A stretch of DNA of 64,000 nucleotides from Sphingomonadales bacterium UBA656 (GCA_002299895.1 DBOC01000015.1:1-64000); one strand, 5' to 3'; shown: positions 32,826 through 41,418, counted from the first letter of the stretch. Numbers and translations: made by a program. The notes: generated from the sequence alone by a model not told the origin.

Positions 32826-32930
32826 GTCATCCCAGCGCAGGCTGGGATCCATTACGCATGTCAGGGATAAACTAAGGCCCGTTGTGTTATGCTTCTACAC
32901 GTGATGGATCCCAGCCTTCGCTGGGATGAC
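32826..32930. repeat. Paired inverted hairpin repeat, copy 2
   Basis: Left unit 32826-32860: GTCAT, then CCCAGCGCAGGCTGGG hairpin, then ATCCATTACGCATG. Right unit 32898-32930 is its reverse complement with few changes (CACGTGATGGATCCCAGC...GCTGGGATGAC). About 37 bases of non-palindromic sequence separate them. It lies between polA and pheA, whose 3' ends face each other. Same family as copies 1, 3 and 4. Confidence 0.9.
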
Positions 32931-33001
32931 GGGTAAGGAGGCCGGATGACGGGTTGGGGGATTCTGGGCGGTGGCACGCGTTAAAGCCGGACCCGCCAGC
33001 C

Positions 33002-33895
33002 TCAACCCCGTTCGCGGGTTTGCTTATAAGTCCCGAGTAAACGAACCGAATTACAGTGGAAACGTAGTTCCTCCAATGCGCGGTCCACCGCAGGGTCGCC
33101 GGGTGCGCCTTCGATATCGGCAAAGAATTCGGTCGCGGCAAAGCTGGCGCCATTTTGATAGCTCTCCAGCTTTGTCATATTGACGCCGTTGGTCGCAAAG
33201 CCGCCCATCGCTTTGTACAATGCCGCGGGGATGTTCTTCACCTCAAAAATCAACGTGGTCATTAACGTGCCTGTCAGGCTGCTTCGCTCGGCAGGGGCGC
33301 GCGATAGGACGACGAACCGCGTAGTGTTGCTGTCATCGTCTTGCACGGCGTTGTTAATGGCAACAAGGCCATATAGGCCCGCGGCAATCGGGGGCGCAAT
33401 GGCTGCAGCTGACGGGTCGTCATTGGCAGCGACAAATGCCGCCGCCGCCGCGGTATCTGCATAAGCGACAGGGATAATCCCATTTGCGCGTAAAAAATGT
33501 CGGCATTGGCCGAGCGCTTGTGGATGACTCATGGCGGTTTTGAGCGTCGCATCTGCCGATTTTGCCATCAGGCAATGGCGGATCTTCATAAAATGCTCGG
33601 CAATGATGCTGAGACCTGATTCTGGTAACAGAAAGTGAATGTCCGCAACGCGGCCGTGCAACGAATTTTCGATGGGTATAATTGCGCGGGCAGCCTTTCC
33701 GTCTTTGACCGCATCAATGGCGTCTTCGAACGAAAAACAGGGCAGCGGTAAGCAATCGGCGTCATATTCCAACGCCGCCAAATGCGAGTTCGCCCCAGGC
33801 GCGCCTTGAAAGGCAATCGCTTTTGCAGGTTGTTCATGGGCGGCAAGCGTCATGTCTTTGACGATGGCCAGTGCGGGCGCGGGATAACTGTTCAT
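33002..33895 (-). CDS. pheA: Prephenate dehydratase PheA
   Basis: The enzyme converts prephenate to phenylpyruvate in phenylalanine biosynthesis. The 297-residue monofunctional protein has the PDT domain (FQGAPGANSHLAALEY at 28-43; the IPIENSLHGRVADIHFLL stretch with the conserved N-S-L-G residues) and a C-terminal ACT domain (IPAALYKAMGGFATNGVNMTKLESYQ) which gives feedback inhibition by phenylalanine. No chorismate mutase domain is fused. It points away from the cytochrome c gene across a 146-base gap containing an inverted repeat. Confidence 0.95.
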   Translation of the reverse strand: MNSYPAPALAIVKDMTLAAHEQPAKAIAFQGAPGANSHLAALEYDADCLPLPCFSFEDAIDAVKDGKAARAIIPIENSLHGRVADIHFLLPESGLSIIAEHFMKIRHCLMAKSADATLKTAMSHPQALGQCRHFLRANGIIPVAYADTAAAAAFVAANDDPSAAAIAPPIAAGLYGLVAINNAVQDDDSNTTRFVVLSRAPAERSSLTGTLMTTLIFEVKNIPAALYKAMGGFATNGVNMTKLESYQNGASFAATEFFADIEGAPGDPAVDRALEELRFHCNSVRLLGTYKQTRERG

Positions 33896-33929
33896 GCGGG
33901 CTATGCGTTAGGATAGGCAGACTTATCGA

Positions 33930-33953
33930 GCAAGTGTGGATTTGGGCACTTGC
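33930..33953. promoter_or_regulatory. 7-base inverted repeat between pheA and cytochrome c
   Basis: GCAAGTG (33930-33936) and CACTTGC (33947-33953) are perfect complements, 10 bases apart, in the divergent pheA/cytochrome c gap, 35 bases upstream of pheA. Could be an operator or a leader hairpin for pheA. No known attenuator pattern is visible. Confidence 0.35.
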
Positions 33954-34041
33954 ACGGCGTAGCACTCGTCATTAGAGGGGCCAGTCAGACCGGCCGTCAT
34001 TCTGCGCCGGTGTTTTAACGCACTTTCAAGGCTGATAAACA

Positions 34042-34674
34042 ATGGATGATCGTAGTAACACAATTGCAGGCTGGGTTTTAGCAGGCGGCATCGTTGCGCT
34101 GGGGCTAAGCATCGTAACCGGCATGTATTTCCACCCAGAGGCTCCTGAGAAAGAGGGTTTTGCCGTTGTGGCTGAGGCGGCGGGCGAAGCGGGCGGCGCT
34201 GCGGCGGTACCCATTGCGACGTTGCTAGCGACTGCAGATATTGCCAAGGGCGAAGCGGTGTTCAAGAAATGTGCCGCATGTCACACGATTAACCAAGGTG
34301 GCGCGAATGGCATTGGTCCGAATCTATGGGCCGCCATGGGTAAGCCGCATGGCCATGTGCCCGGCTTTGCGTATTCCGACGCGTTGAAAAGCGTTCCCGG
34401 TAACTGGGATTGGGAAGGCATGGACAAATGGTTGGCCAACCCTAAAAAATATGCACCCGGCACCAAGATGACTTTCGCTGGTCTGGGTAATCCAGAAGAA
34501 CGCGCGAACCTGATCTTGTATCTGAACGCGCAAGGTTCAAACTTGCCATTGCCAACACCACCTGCGGCAGAAGCCCCTGCTGCTGATGCCGCAGCAACCG
34601 ACGCCGCAACGGGTGAAGCTGGCGCAGCGCCAGCAACCGATGCTGCAGCAGCTGCTCCAGCGGCGGCGAAGTAA
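34042..34674 (+). CDS. Membrane-anchored class I cytochrome c (c2/c550-like, CycM type)
   Basis: The 210-residue protein has an uncleaved N-terminal hydrophobic anchor (about residues 9-29), a haem site C77-A-A-C80-H81 and a distal methionine at M143 in TKMTFAGL, as in mitochondrial-type cytochrome c. Membrane-anchored forms (CycM) carry electrons between bc1 complex and aa3 oxidase. The last 40 residues are an alanine/proline-rich tail with low complexity (PAAEAPAADAAATDAA...), unusual for the family and probably a flexible linker outside the membrane. It converges with the second LOG gene. Confidence 0.92.
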   Translation: MDDRSNTIAGWVLAGGIVALGLSIVTGMYFHPEAPEKEGFAVVAEAAGEAGGAAAVPIATLLATADIAKGEAVFKKCAACHTINQGGANGIGPNLWAAMGKPHGHVPGFAYSDALKSVPGNWDWEGMDKWLANPKKYAPGTKMTFAGLGNPEERANLILYLNAQGSNLPLPTPPAAEAPAADAAATDAATGEAGAAPATDAAAAAPAAAK

Positions 34675-34684
34675 GTCGTTTACA

Positions 34685-35551
34685 TCAACGTAACACTTCG
34701 TAGAAATCGCAGATGGCATGCCATGCCTCTTCTGCGGTTTCTACGAACTGGAAAAGCTCCAGATCACGAGGGCTGATCACGCCCTCAAGCATAAGCTCCT
34801 CAAAATTCACCACGCGATTCCAAAATTCGCGCCCAAATAGCAGGATCGGCATCTTCTTAATCTTGCCGGTTTGAACCAGCGTCAGCAGTTCAAAAAATTC
34901 ATCAAACGTACCAAAGCCGCCGGGGAACACCGCGACCGCACGCGCGCGCAGCAAAAAGTGCATTTTGCGCAAAGCGAAATAATGGAATTGGAAGCTCAAC
35001 CGCGGTGTCACGAATAGGTTCGGGGCCTGCTCATGCGGCAGCACGATGTTCAGGCCCACCGATTCTGCGCCCACATCATGCGCCCCGCGATTGGCGGCCT
35101 CCATAATCGATGGACCACCGCCGGAGCAGACGACAAAGTGGCGACGCCCTTCTTCATCGGTAATATTGGCTTTCCCGGCCAATTGCGCCAAATGGCGCGC
35201 TTCGGCGTAGAAACGTGATTTTTCTTTCATCCGTTCGGCGATGATCGTTGCCCGCGCATCTTCGGCAGCAGCCAACATAGCGTCCGCAGCCTCTGGCTCG
35301 GGAATACGCGCGGAACCATAGATGACCAGCATCGACCCGATATTCGCCTCATCAAGCAGCATTTCGGTTTTGAGCAGTTCGAGCTGAAAACGAACAGGGC
35401 GCAGGTCTTCGCGCAGCAGGAAGTCCGTGTCCTGAAAGGCCAGTCGATAGGACTTACTCTGCGTTTGCGGTGTGGAAAGTTGCTGGTCGGCAAAATCCGC
35501 TTCTTGCTTTGCTTTGTAGAAGCGACGATCGTTAATTTTTGTATCTGTCAT
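34685..35551 (-). CDS. LOG-family (TIGR00730) Rossmann-fold protein, long form
   Basis: At 288 residues this is longer than the 193-residue LOG in the crt operon. It has an N-terminal extension of about 90 residues, then the Rossmann core with SGGGPSIMEAANRGAHD and the active motif PGGFGTFDEFFELL. Family members hydrolyse nucleoside 5'-monophosphates to base and ribose-5-phosphate; long forms are a separate subgroup whose substrates include AMP. No cytokinin context. It starts 40 bases from the extensin-family gene on the same strand. Confidence 0.88.
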   Translation of the reverse strand: MTDTKINDRRFYKAKQEADFADQQLSTPQTQSKSYRLAFQDTDFLLREDLRPVRFQLELLKTEMLLDEANIGSMLVIYGSARIPEPEAADAMLAAAEDARATIIAERMKEKSRFYAEARHLAQLAGKANITDEEGRRHFVVCSGGGPSIMEAANRGAHDVGAESVGLNIVLPHEQAPNLFVTPRLSFQFHYFALRKMHFLLRARAVAVFPGGFGTFDEFFELLTLVQTGKIKKMPILLFGREFWNRVVNFEELMLEGVISPRDLELFQFVETAEEAWHAICDFYEVLR

Positions 35552-35590
35552 TACGCTGTATGTAGGGAGCGTACATCGCTTTTGCCACCT

Positions 35591-36250
35591 TTATCGGCAA
35601 TAAGCAGTGCCATTGCTCGTGGATTTTGCCATATCGAAATGGAAATGGTTTGCATGCGCCGCATTATATTCGGGGCCAAGAGCGGTGCCAAAGCGTTTGC
35701 AGGCGGATTGGTGTAAGCGGCGCAAAAATGCTTGTTCTTCCGATGAACCGCGCCAACCGTTGAGCACGGAGATACGCCGTCCATCGCGCAGGACAAAGGC
35801 GGATACATCAACGGCATTCGCAAAGGCATGTTCGGACAATTTGCCAGAGCGACTGCCGTTGACAGCGCGGCAGTTGAATGTGCCCATGGTTTCGATCTTC
35901 ACAACCTCGCTACCCAAATAATGCTTCGCCGCAGGGGCAACGCCATAACGCGCCCAATCGGTAAAGCTTGAGGCAAGTGGGCAGGTCATTGCCCCCAAAT
36001 TTGTTGTCGGCGTACCAAAGTCCATCAGCTTGATGGTGTCGATCATGCGGCATCCGCCGTCGAAGCTTTTGTTAGGTAATCCTGCGAAGCGCACGGATTT
36101 TGATTTGAGGCCAGCAAGGCACTGGCGCGCGCTTTGCGACGTCATGTTGTCGCCGGAACGCGATGATTGTAGATTTTCCCGTCCACCGCAAGCCGCTAGC
36201 GCAAAGACGCCAGCTACCAGCAGAAATCTTTGAAGCAAGCCCAACGACAT
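35591..36250 (-). CDS. Extensin-family (PF06904) lipoprotein
   Basis: The 219-residue protein begins with a lipoprotein signal (basic start, hydrophobic core, lipobox LAAC with C21). The C-terminal extensin-like domain is intact: LSEHAFANAVDVSAF and the end HANHFHFDMA, with several conserved histidines and aspartates that resemble the metal site of M15-type peptidases. Four further cysteines may make disulfides in the periplasm. A peptidoglycan-related role is plausible but untested. It is upstream of the long LOG gene on the same strand, so they may share a transcript. Confidence 0.87.
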   Translation of the reverse strand: MSLGLLQRFLLVAGVFALAACGGRENLQSSRSGDNMTSQSARQCLAGLKSKSVRFAGLPNKSFDGGCRMIDTIKLMDFGTPTTNLGAMTCPLASSFTDWARYGVAPAAKHYLGSEVVKIETMGTFNCRAVNGSRSGKLSEHAFANAVDVSAFVLRDGRRISVLNGWRGSSEEQAFLRRLHQSACKRFGTALGPEYNAAHANHFHFDMAKSTSNGTAYCR

Positions 36251-36385
36251 GAATGCGTCTTAACGCAAAATATTGTCTGCGCAGCCAAAAAAATATCGCC
36301 ACACCCCCTAAATGCATGCAAATTCGATGGGCTCGGATATCATTTGCGCGTTGCATAGCGGACGCCAGGCGCTTATTCCGCATGC

Positions 36386-36973
36386 ATGTTGAGAATCATT
36401 CTTAATAAGAAGCCAACATTTTGGGCATTATTGTGTTTGCCTGCAGTGTTAATGTTGCGCCCTTATTTTTTTGGCGATGTAATCGCGATGGATATGCTGC
36501 ACCCTACGGGCGAATGGTCGGCACGCTTCATGATCGCTGCAATGGTGCTTAGTCCCTTATTGTCGCTGATCGGCCCGCGGCCGTGGTTAAGCTGGCTCAT
36601 TCAGCGCCGCCGGGCATTGGGCGTTGCCGCCTTTGGCTATGCGATGTTGCATCTCATTTTCTACATCATCGATATGGGCAATCTTGACGATATGCTCGCC
36701 GAATTTTTGGCACTTGGTATCTGGACTGGTTGGGCGGCGATGCTGCTATTTGTGCCGTTGGCGGTGACCAGCAATGATGCCTCCATGCGCGCGCTTAAGG
36801 CTGGTTGGAAACGTCTTCAACGCTTGGTCTATCCCGCTGCTGTGCTGGTTCTCGTCCATTGGATATTCATCCACAATAATTTAGGACCAGCGCTCGTGCA
36901 CTTCATTCCACTCGTGCTTCTCGTTGCGGCGCGATTTTTCTTACCTAAAAGACCAAATTTTAAAGGAGCATGA
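36386..36973 (+). CDS. Ferric-reductase-like transmembrane protein (MsrQ/YedZ-type)
   Basis: The 195-residue protein has about six hydrophobic helices and conserved histidines in the second to fourth core helices (YAMLHLIFY, VLVHWIFIHN) that would bind haem b, as in MsrQ, which passes electrons to the periplasmic methionine sulfoxide reductase MsrP. No msrP is adjacent. Instead a small secreted PepSY protein begins at the stop codon, so the pair is co-translated. It could be an electron donor to another periplasmic partner; the role is inference. Confidence 0.8.
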   Translation: MLRIILNKKPTFWALLCLPAVLMLRPYFFGDVIAMDMLHPTGEWSARFMIAAMVLSPLLSLIGPRPWLSWLIQRRRALGVAAFGYAMLHLIFYIIDMGNLDDMLAEFLALGIWTGWAAMLLFVPLAVTSNDASMRALKAGWKRLQRLVYPAAVLVLVHWIFIHNNLGPALVHFIPLVLLVAARFFLPKRPNFKGA

Positions 36974-36975
36974 AT

Positions 36976-37290
36976 ATGCGTATTTGGACACCTCTTTCGC
37001 TCGCCGCTGTGGCCGCTATTGCTTGTGCATCGGTTCCGGCATCGGCAACCGGCGCAATTACCTGCAAATCCGGACCTGAATCCGGATGGAAAAGCCAACA
37101 GGCGCTGACCGACAAGCTCACCAAAGACGGCTGGACGGTGCGCAAGTCGAAAGTCGATGGCGGCTGCTATGAAGTCTATGGCACCACCCCCGAAGGCGAC
37201 CGTGTCGAAGCCTATTTCCACCCCGTCACGCTCGAAAAATTATATGTCAGCCGCCGCGGTGAAATATTGTTTCGTAAGGCGGGTTATTGA
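36976..37290 (+). CDS. Secreted small PepSY-domain protein
   Basis: The 104-residue product has a signal peptide (MRIWTPL, hydrophobic core, cleavage after ASA near residue 24) and one PepSY domain (WTVRKSKVDGGCYEVYGTTPEGDRVEAYFHPVTLEKL). Two cysteines in the mature part may bond. I chose ATG 36976, not ATG 36970, because AAAGGAG lies seven bases from the former but only one from the latter. PepSY domains inhibit peptidases or, in flavin/haem membrane proteins, take part in electron-transfer complexes. It directly follows the ferric-reductase-like gene. Confidence 0.85.
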   Translation: MRIWTPLSLAAVAAIACASVPASATGAITCKSGPESGWKSQQALTDKLTKDGWTVRKSKVDGGCYEVYGTTPEGDRVEAYFHPVTLEKLYVSRRGEILFRKAGY

Positions 37291-37311
37291 TAGCTTTTTG
37301 TAATAGTCGTT

Positions 37312-37390
37312 GACAAAGCCGGGGCTGCGCCTAAACGCGGCCTCGGGCCACGCGGTCCCAACGCCGCGCTGCTCTCTGCAAGGAGACGCT
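37312..37390 (+). ncRNA. serC leader RNA element
   Basis: The leader contains CGCGG-TCCCAACG-CCGCG (37351-37368) and a second hairpin TCTCT-GCAA-GGAGA (37373-37386) whose right arm is the serC Shine-Dalgarno and whose loop is a GNRA tetraloop. Position, two-hairpin design and GC-rich first helix match the alphaproteobacterial serC RNA motif described from comparative genomics. I cannot align it, so identity is likely, not proven. The upstream segment GGCC-TCG-GGCC (37339-37349) may form a third short helix. Confidence 0.7.
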
Positions 37391-37393
37391 TAC

Positions 37394-38518
37394 ATGACTA
37401 TACTACCCCCCGCCGTTAAACCGGCGCGTCCGTTCTTTTCTTCTGGGCCCTGTGCGAAACCGCCAGGCTGGAGCCCCGAAAAACTTCAAACGCAATCGCT
37501 TGGCCGTTCGCATCGCGCGAAAATCGGTAAGTCACGTCTGCAATTGGCGATCGACCTGATGCGCGAAGTGCTTCAGGTACCCGATACCCATCGCATTGGC
37601 ATTGTTCCCGGTTCCGATACCGGCGCGATTGAAATGGCGATGTGGACCATGTTGGGCGCGCGCCCCGTCACTATGATGGCGTGGGAAAGCTTTGGCGAAG
37701 GCTGGGTCACCGACGTGAACAAGCAGTTGAAGCTGAACGCCAATGTCATGAACGCGCCTTATGGCGAAATTCCCGATCTCGGCGCAGTCGATTTTGCGCA
37801 TGATGTGGTTTTCACATGGAATGGCACAACATCGGGCGCGCGTGTTCCCAATGGCGACTGGATCGTCGATGACCGTGAAGGGCTGACCTTTAATGACGCC
37901 ACTTCTGCGGTGTTTGCTTATGATATGCCTTGGGACAAGCTCGATGTAACAACGTTTAGTTGGCAGAAAGTATTGGGCGGCGAAGGCGCGCATGGCGTGC
38001 TTATTCTGGGGCCGCGCGCTGTCGAGCGGTTGGAAAGCTACACGCCATCATGGCCGCTGCCTAAAGTGTTCCGTTTGATGTCCAAAGGCGCACTCGCCGA
38101 AGGCATTTTCAAGGGTGAGACGATTAACACGCCATCGATGTTGGCTGTTGAGGATGTGATCTTTGCGCTGGAATGGGCAAAGACCGTTGGCGGATTGCAG
38201 GGGCTCATGGCGCGCAGCAATGCCAATGCAGCTGCGCTCAGCGATATCGTGGCGGCAAGCGACTATCTGGGTTTCCTAGCTGCCGATCCTGCTATCCGGT
38301 CGAAAACCTCGGTGTGCTTGACCGTAAAGGGCGCGGACGAAGCGATGATCAAGAAAATGGCATCTTTGCTTGAGGCAGAGGATGCAGCCTATGACATCGC
38401 CGGATATCGCGATGCCCCACCGGGCTTGCGCATTTGGTGCGGCGCGACCGTTGATACCGCCGATATTCAGGCGCTCGGGCCTTGGCTCGATTGGGCTTAC
38501 CACACCGCAAAAGCATAA
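37394..38518 (+). CDS. serC: Phosphoserine transaminase SerC
   Basis: SerC makes phosphoserine from phosphohydroxypyruvate and glutamate, a PLP enzyme. The 374-residue protein has the PLP lysine at K192 in SWQKVLGGEGAHG and the alphaproteobacterial-type N-terminus (FFSSGPCAKPPGW). ATG 37394 follows AGGAGA, which is buried in the leader hairpin; a longer frame to 37310 would translate the leader and is rejected. serA follows after 106 bases that contain a paired-hairpin repeat, so the two are likely an operon interrupted by the repeat. Confidence 0.96.
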   Translation: MTILPPAVKPARPFFSSGPCAKPPGWSPEKLQTQSLGRSHRAKIGKSRLQLAIDLMREVLQVPDTHRIGIVPGSDTGAIEMAMWTMLGARPVTMMAWESFGEGWVTDVNKQLKLNANVMNAPYGEIPDLGAVDFAHDVVFTWNGTTSGARVPNGDWIVDDREGLTFNDATSAVFAYDMPWDKLDVTTFSWQKVLGGEGAHGVLILGPRAVERLESYTPSWPLPKVFRLMSKGALAEGIFKGETINTPSMLAVEDVIFALEWAKTVGGLQGLMARSNANAAALSDIVAASDYLGFLAADPAIRSKTSVCLTVKGADEAMIKKMASLLEAEDAAYDIAGYRDAPPGLRIWCGATVDTADIQALGPWLDWAYHTAKA

Positions 38519-38522
38519 CCCC

Positions 38523-38606
38523 GTCGCGTCAGCCTGGCTGGCGCCCATCATGTCTCTCGTTTGCCATGGACAAGCGAGATAGGCCCCAGCCGTCGCTGGG
38601 GCGATG
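38523..38606. repeat. Paired inverted hairpin repeat, copy 3 (between serC and serA)
   Basis: Left unit GTCGCGTCAGCC...GCTGGCGCCCAT starts at 38523; right unit is GCGAGATAGGCCCCAGC...GCTGGGGCGATG ending near 38605. The left hairpin has drifted more than the right. It lies in the 106-base gap between serC and serA, so it is probably transcribed. Confidence 0.8.
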
Positions 38607-38624
38607 CCTTAAAAGGATAAAATA

Positions 38625-40208
38625 ATGACCAAACCACGCGTACTTATTTCCGACAAAATGGATCCCAACGCCTCCAAGATTTTCGCTGAACGCGGCTGTG
38701 ATGTCGATGTCATCACCGACAAAACGCCCGATGAACTTGCCGCGATGATTGGCGATTATGATGGCCTTGCTATCCGTTCGTCGACAAAGGTGACGAAACA
38801 AATTTTGGACGCCGCGACGAACCTGAAAGTCATTGGCCGCGCCGGCATTGGCGTCGACAATGTCGATATCCCTTATGCATCGGCCAAGGGCGTTGTCGTT
38901 ATGAACACGCCATTTGGCAATTCCATCACTACGGCGGAACACGCCATCGCCCTGATGTTCGCGCTTGCGCGGCAATTGCCAGAGGCGAATGCACAAACGC
39001 AAGCTGGTCATTGGCCGAAAAATGATTTCATGGGCGTCGAAGTTACCGGCAAGACGCTGGGCTTGATCGGCGCTGGGAATATCGGCTCGATTGTCGCGAG
39101 CCGCGCACTTGGGTTGCGGATGAAAGTCGTGGCCTTCGACCCCTTCCTCACCGCCGATCGCGCGATTGAAATGGGCGTCGAAAAAGCGGATTTAGATACG
39201 TTGCTCGCCAAGGCAGACTTTATCACCTTGCATACGCCGCTAACCGACCAGACGCGTAACGTCCTATCGAGAGAAAATCTTGCGAAGACCAAAAAGGGTG
39301 TCCGCATCATCAACTGTGCACGCGGCGGGTTGATTGATGAAGAGGCGCTGAAAGAGGCGCTGGACAGCGGCCAAGTCGCCGGGGCAGCTTTGGACGTTTT
39401 TGCGACCGAGCCAGCGAAGGAATCGCCATTATTCGGCACGCCAAACTTTATCTGCACGCCGCATTTGGGCGCTTCGACCAATGAGGCGCAGGTGAATGTT
39501 GCGCTTCAGGTGGCCGAGCAAATGGCGGATTATTTGGTAAATGGCGGCGTTACCAATGCGCTGAATATGCCAAGCCTTTCCGCGGAAGAAGCGCCGAAGT
39601 TAAAGCCATATACTACCCTTGCGCAAAAGCTTGGTTCGCTTGTTGGCCAATTGGCGCATGACAATCTCGACAATATCGCGATTGAGGTTGAGGGCGCTGC
39701 CGCGGAATTGAATATCAAGCCGATTACTGCCGCGGTACTCGCTGGCTTCATGCGGCGTTTTTCCGATGCCGTGAATATGGTTAACGCCCCGTTCTTGGCG
39801 AAAGAGCGTGGTTTCGATATTCGTGAAGTCCGCCACGATAAGACAGGCGCTTATCACACATTGGTGCGCGTCACCGTGAATACCGCGCAAGGCCCACGTT
39901 CGGTTGCCGGTACATTGTTTGCCAATAGCGAAGCGCGGCTTGTCGAAATTTTCGGCATCAGCCTTGAGGCGGAGCTTGAAGGCAATATGCTGTACATCGT
40001 CAATGAAGATGCGCCCGGTTTCATCGGCCGGGTTGGTACGACCTTGGGTGCGGCCGGATTGAACATCGGCACATTCCATCTGGGCCGTCGCAGCGCCGGT
40101 GGTGAGGCTGTCTTGTTGCTTTCAATGGATGCAGCAATCCCCGAAGATATATTGAAACAGCTGAGCACGTTGCCCGGCGTAAAAACCGTAAAGGCGCTGA
40201 AGTTTTAA
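38625..40208 (+). CDS. serA: D-3-phosphoglycerate dehydrogenase SerA (long form)
   Basis: SerA oxidises 3-phosphoglycerate, the first step of serine synthesis. The 527-residue protein has the D-isomer 2-hydroxyacid dehydrogenase core (NAD motif LIGAGNIGSIVASRALGL near 146-163, catalytic R in NCARGGLIDEEAL, E and H in HLGASTNEA), then the intervening and C-terminal ACT domains of the long type, which mediate serine feedback. ACT sequence runs to the very end (LLLSMDAAIP...VKALKF). It follows serC and precedes a GC-rich hairpin. Confidence 0.97.
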   Translation: MTKPRVLISDKMDPNASKIFAERGCDVDVITDKTPDELAAMIGDYDGLAIRSSTKVTKQILDAATNLKVIGRAGIGVDNVDIPYASAKGVVVMNTPFGNSITTAEHAIALMFALARQLPEANAQTQAGHWPKNDFMGVEVTGKTLGLIGAGNIGSIVASRALGLRMKVVAFDPFLTADRAIEMGVEKADLDTLLAKADFITLHTPLTDQTRNVLSRENLAKTKKGVRIINCARGGLIDEEALKEALDSGQVAGAALDVFATEPAKESPLFGTPNFICTPHLGASTNEAQVNVALQVAEQMADYLVNGGVTNALNMPSLSAEEAPKLKPYTTLAQKLGSLVGQLAHDNLDNIAIEVEGAAAELNIKPITAAVLAGFMRRFSDAVNMVNAPFLAKERGFDIREVRHDKTGAYHTLVRVTVNTAQGPRSVAGTLFANSEARLVEIFGISLEAELEGNMLYIVNEDAPGFIGRVGTTLGAAGLNIGTFHLGRRSAGGEAVLLLSMDAAIPEDILKQLSTLPGVKTVKALKF

Positions 40209-40223
40209 GCGGGGCTTCCCCGC
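40209..40223 (+). terminator. GC-rich hairpin after serA
   Basis: GCGGGG-CTT-CCCCGC directly abuts the serA stop. Six base pairs with a three-base loop but only a short, interrupted T-run after GAGAAG. It could terminate serA weakly or protect its 3' end. Confidence 0.4.
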
Positions 40224-40249
40224 GAGAAGTTTTCGCGTAAAGAGTGCGC

Positions 40250-41362
40250 ATGAATATTCCACCTGATTTGCTGCCCGAAGGGTTTCGCGACCGTCTTCCG
40301 CCCCAAGCGGAGGTAGCGGCGCGGGTATCGCGGGCGATGATCGACGTGTTGGCAAGCTATGGCTATGCGCGCGTCGCACCGGCCATGGCGGAATTTGAAT
40401 CGGTGCTCGCCAAGCATAGCGGCAATGCCGCGCGTAATCAGCATTTGCGCTTTACTGACCCTGTGTCGGGCCACACGCTGGCGCTACGCGGTGATATCAC
40501 GGTGCAGGTGGGACGGATTGCGACTACGCGCTTAAAGGATGCCCCGCGTCCTTTACGCTTGGCCTATCATGGGCAAGTGCTGCGCCTGCGCGCCAAGCAA
40601 TTACGCCCAGAACGGGAATTGACCCAATTGGGCGCAGAATTGATCGGTAATGATAGCGTTGCGGCCGCTTGTGAAATTGTGGGCGTGGCCATGGATGCGC
40701 TTGAGGCGGCGGGTGTTAAAGACATCACGATCGATTTCACCTTGCCGGATCTCGTCGAACGATTGGCGGAAAAGGCATTGCCCTTGGCGGCGGACAAGAT
40801 TGATGCCGTCCGGTCTGAGCTGGATATGAAGGATGCAGGCGGCCTGAGCGCGCTGGGTGCCGACGCCTATTTGCCCCTGCTCGCGGCGACCGGCCCATTT
40901 GCCGAAGCGGTGGAAAAATTGCGCGCGATTGATGCTGGCGGGGCGTTGGCATCGCGCATTCGTGCCTTGGAAGCCATTGCCAGCACCGTTGCTGGCCGCG
41001 CCAATGTGACGCTTGATCCCACCGAACGGCATGGTTTTGAATATCAGAGCTGGTTCGGCTTTACGATTTTCGCCAAGGGCTACAGTGCGGCGCTTGGGCG
41101 CGGCGGCACTTATTATATTGACCGTGCCGATGGATCATCGGAACCGGCAACTGGCTTCTCGCTTTATCCCGACCCATTGATTGATCTGGCGGATGAAAGT
41201 GCCATCCGGCGGCTTTTCCTGCCACTCGGTACCGATGCGGCGACAGGCGCAAATTTGCGCCATGAGGGTTGGGTTACAGTTGCGGCATTGGATGAAAATG
41301 ACAGCGCCTTTGTACTCGGCTGCACCCATATTTGGGCAGATGGACAGGCCGTTCCGGTTTGA
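40250..41362 (+). CDS. hisZ: ATP phosphoribosyltransferase regulatory subunit HisZ
   Basis: HisZ is a histidyl-tRNA-synthetase-like protein that lacks aminoacylation and complexes with short HisG to start histidine biosynthesis. The 370-residue protein has class II synthetase motif remnants (motif 2 around RLAYHGQVLRLR, motif 3-like GRGGTYYIDR) but lacks the C-terminal anticodon domain. It is clearly in the HisZ size range. ATG 40250 (MNIPPDLLPEGFRD) was chosen; a GTG at 40244 adds two residues. The hisG partner is not in the window. Confidence 0.9.
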   Translation: MNIPPDLLPEGFRDRLPPQAEVAARVSRAMIDVLASYGYARVAPAMAEFESVLAKHSGNAARNQHLRFTDPVSGHTLALRGDITVQVGRIATTRLKDAPRPLRLAYHGQVLRLRAKQLRPERELTQLGAELIGNDSVAAACEIVGVAMDALEAAGVKDITIDFTLPDLVERLAEKALPLAADKIDAVRSELDMKDAGGLSALGADAYLPLLAATGPFAEAVEKLRAIDAGGALASRIRALEAIASTVAGRANVTLDPTERHGFEYQSWFGFTIFAKGYSAALGRGGTYYIDRADGSSEPATGFSLYPDPLIDLADESAIRRLFLPLGTDAATGANLRHEGWVTVAALDENDSAFVLGCTHIWADGQAVPV

Positions 41363-41418
41363 AATCTTCTCCTACGTAGCTTTAGGGTGGACGCCAGCCT
41401 CGCATAATCTTAACGGAG

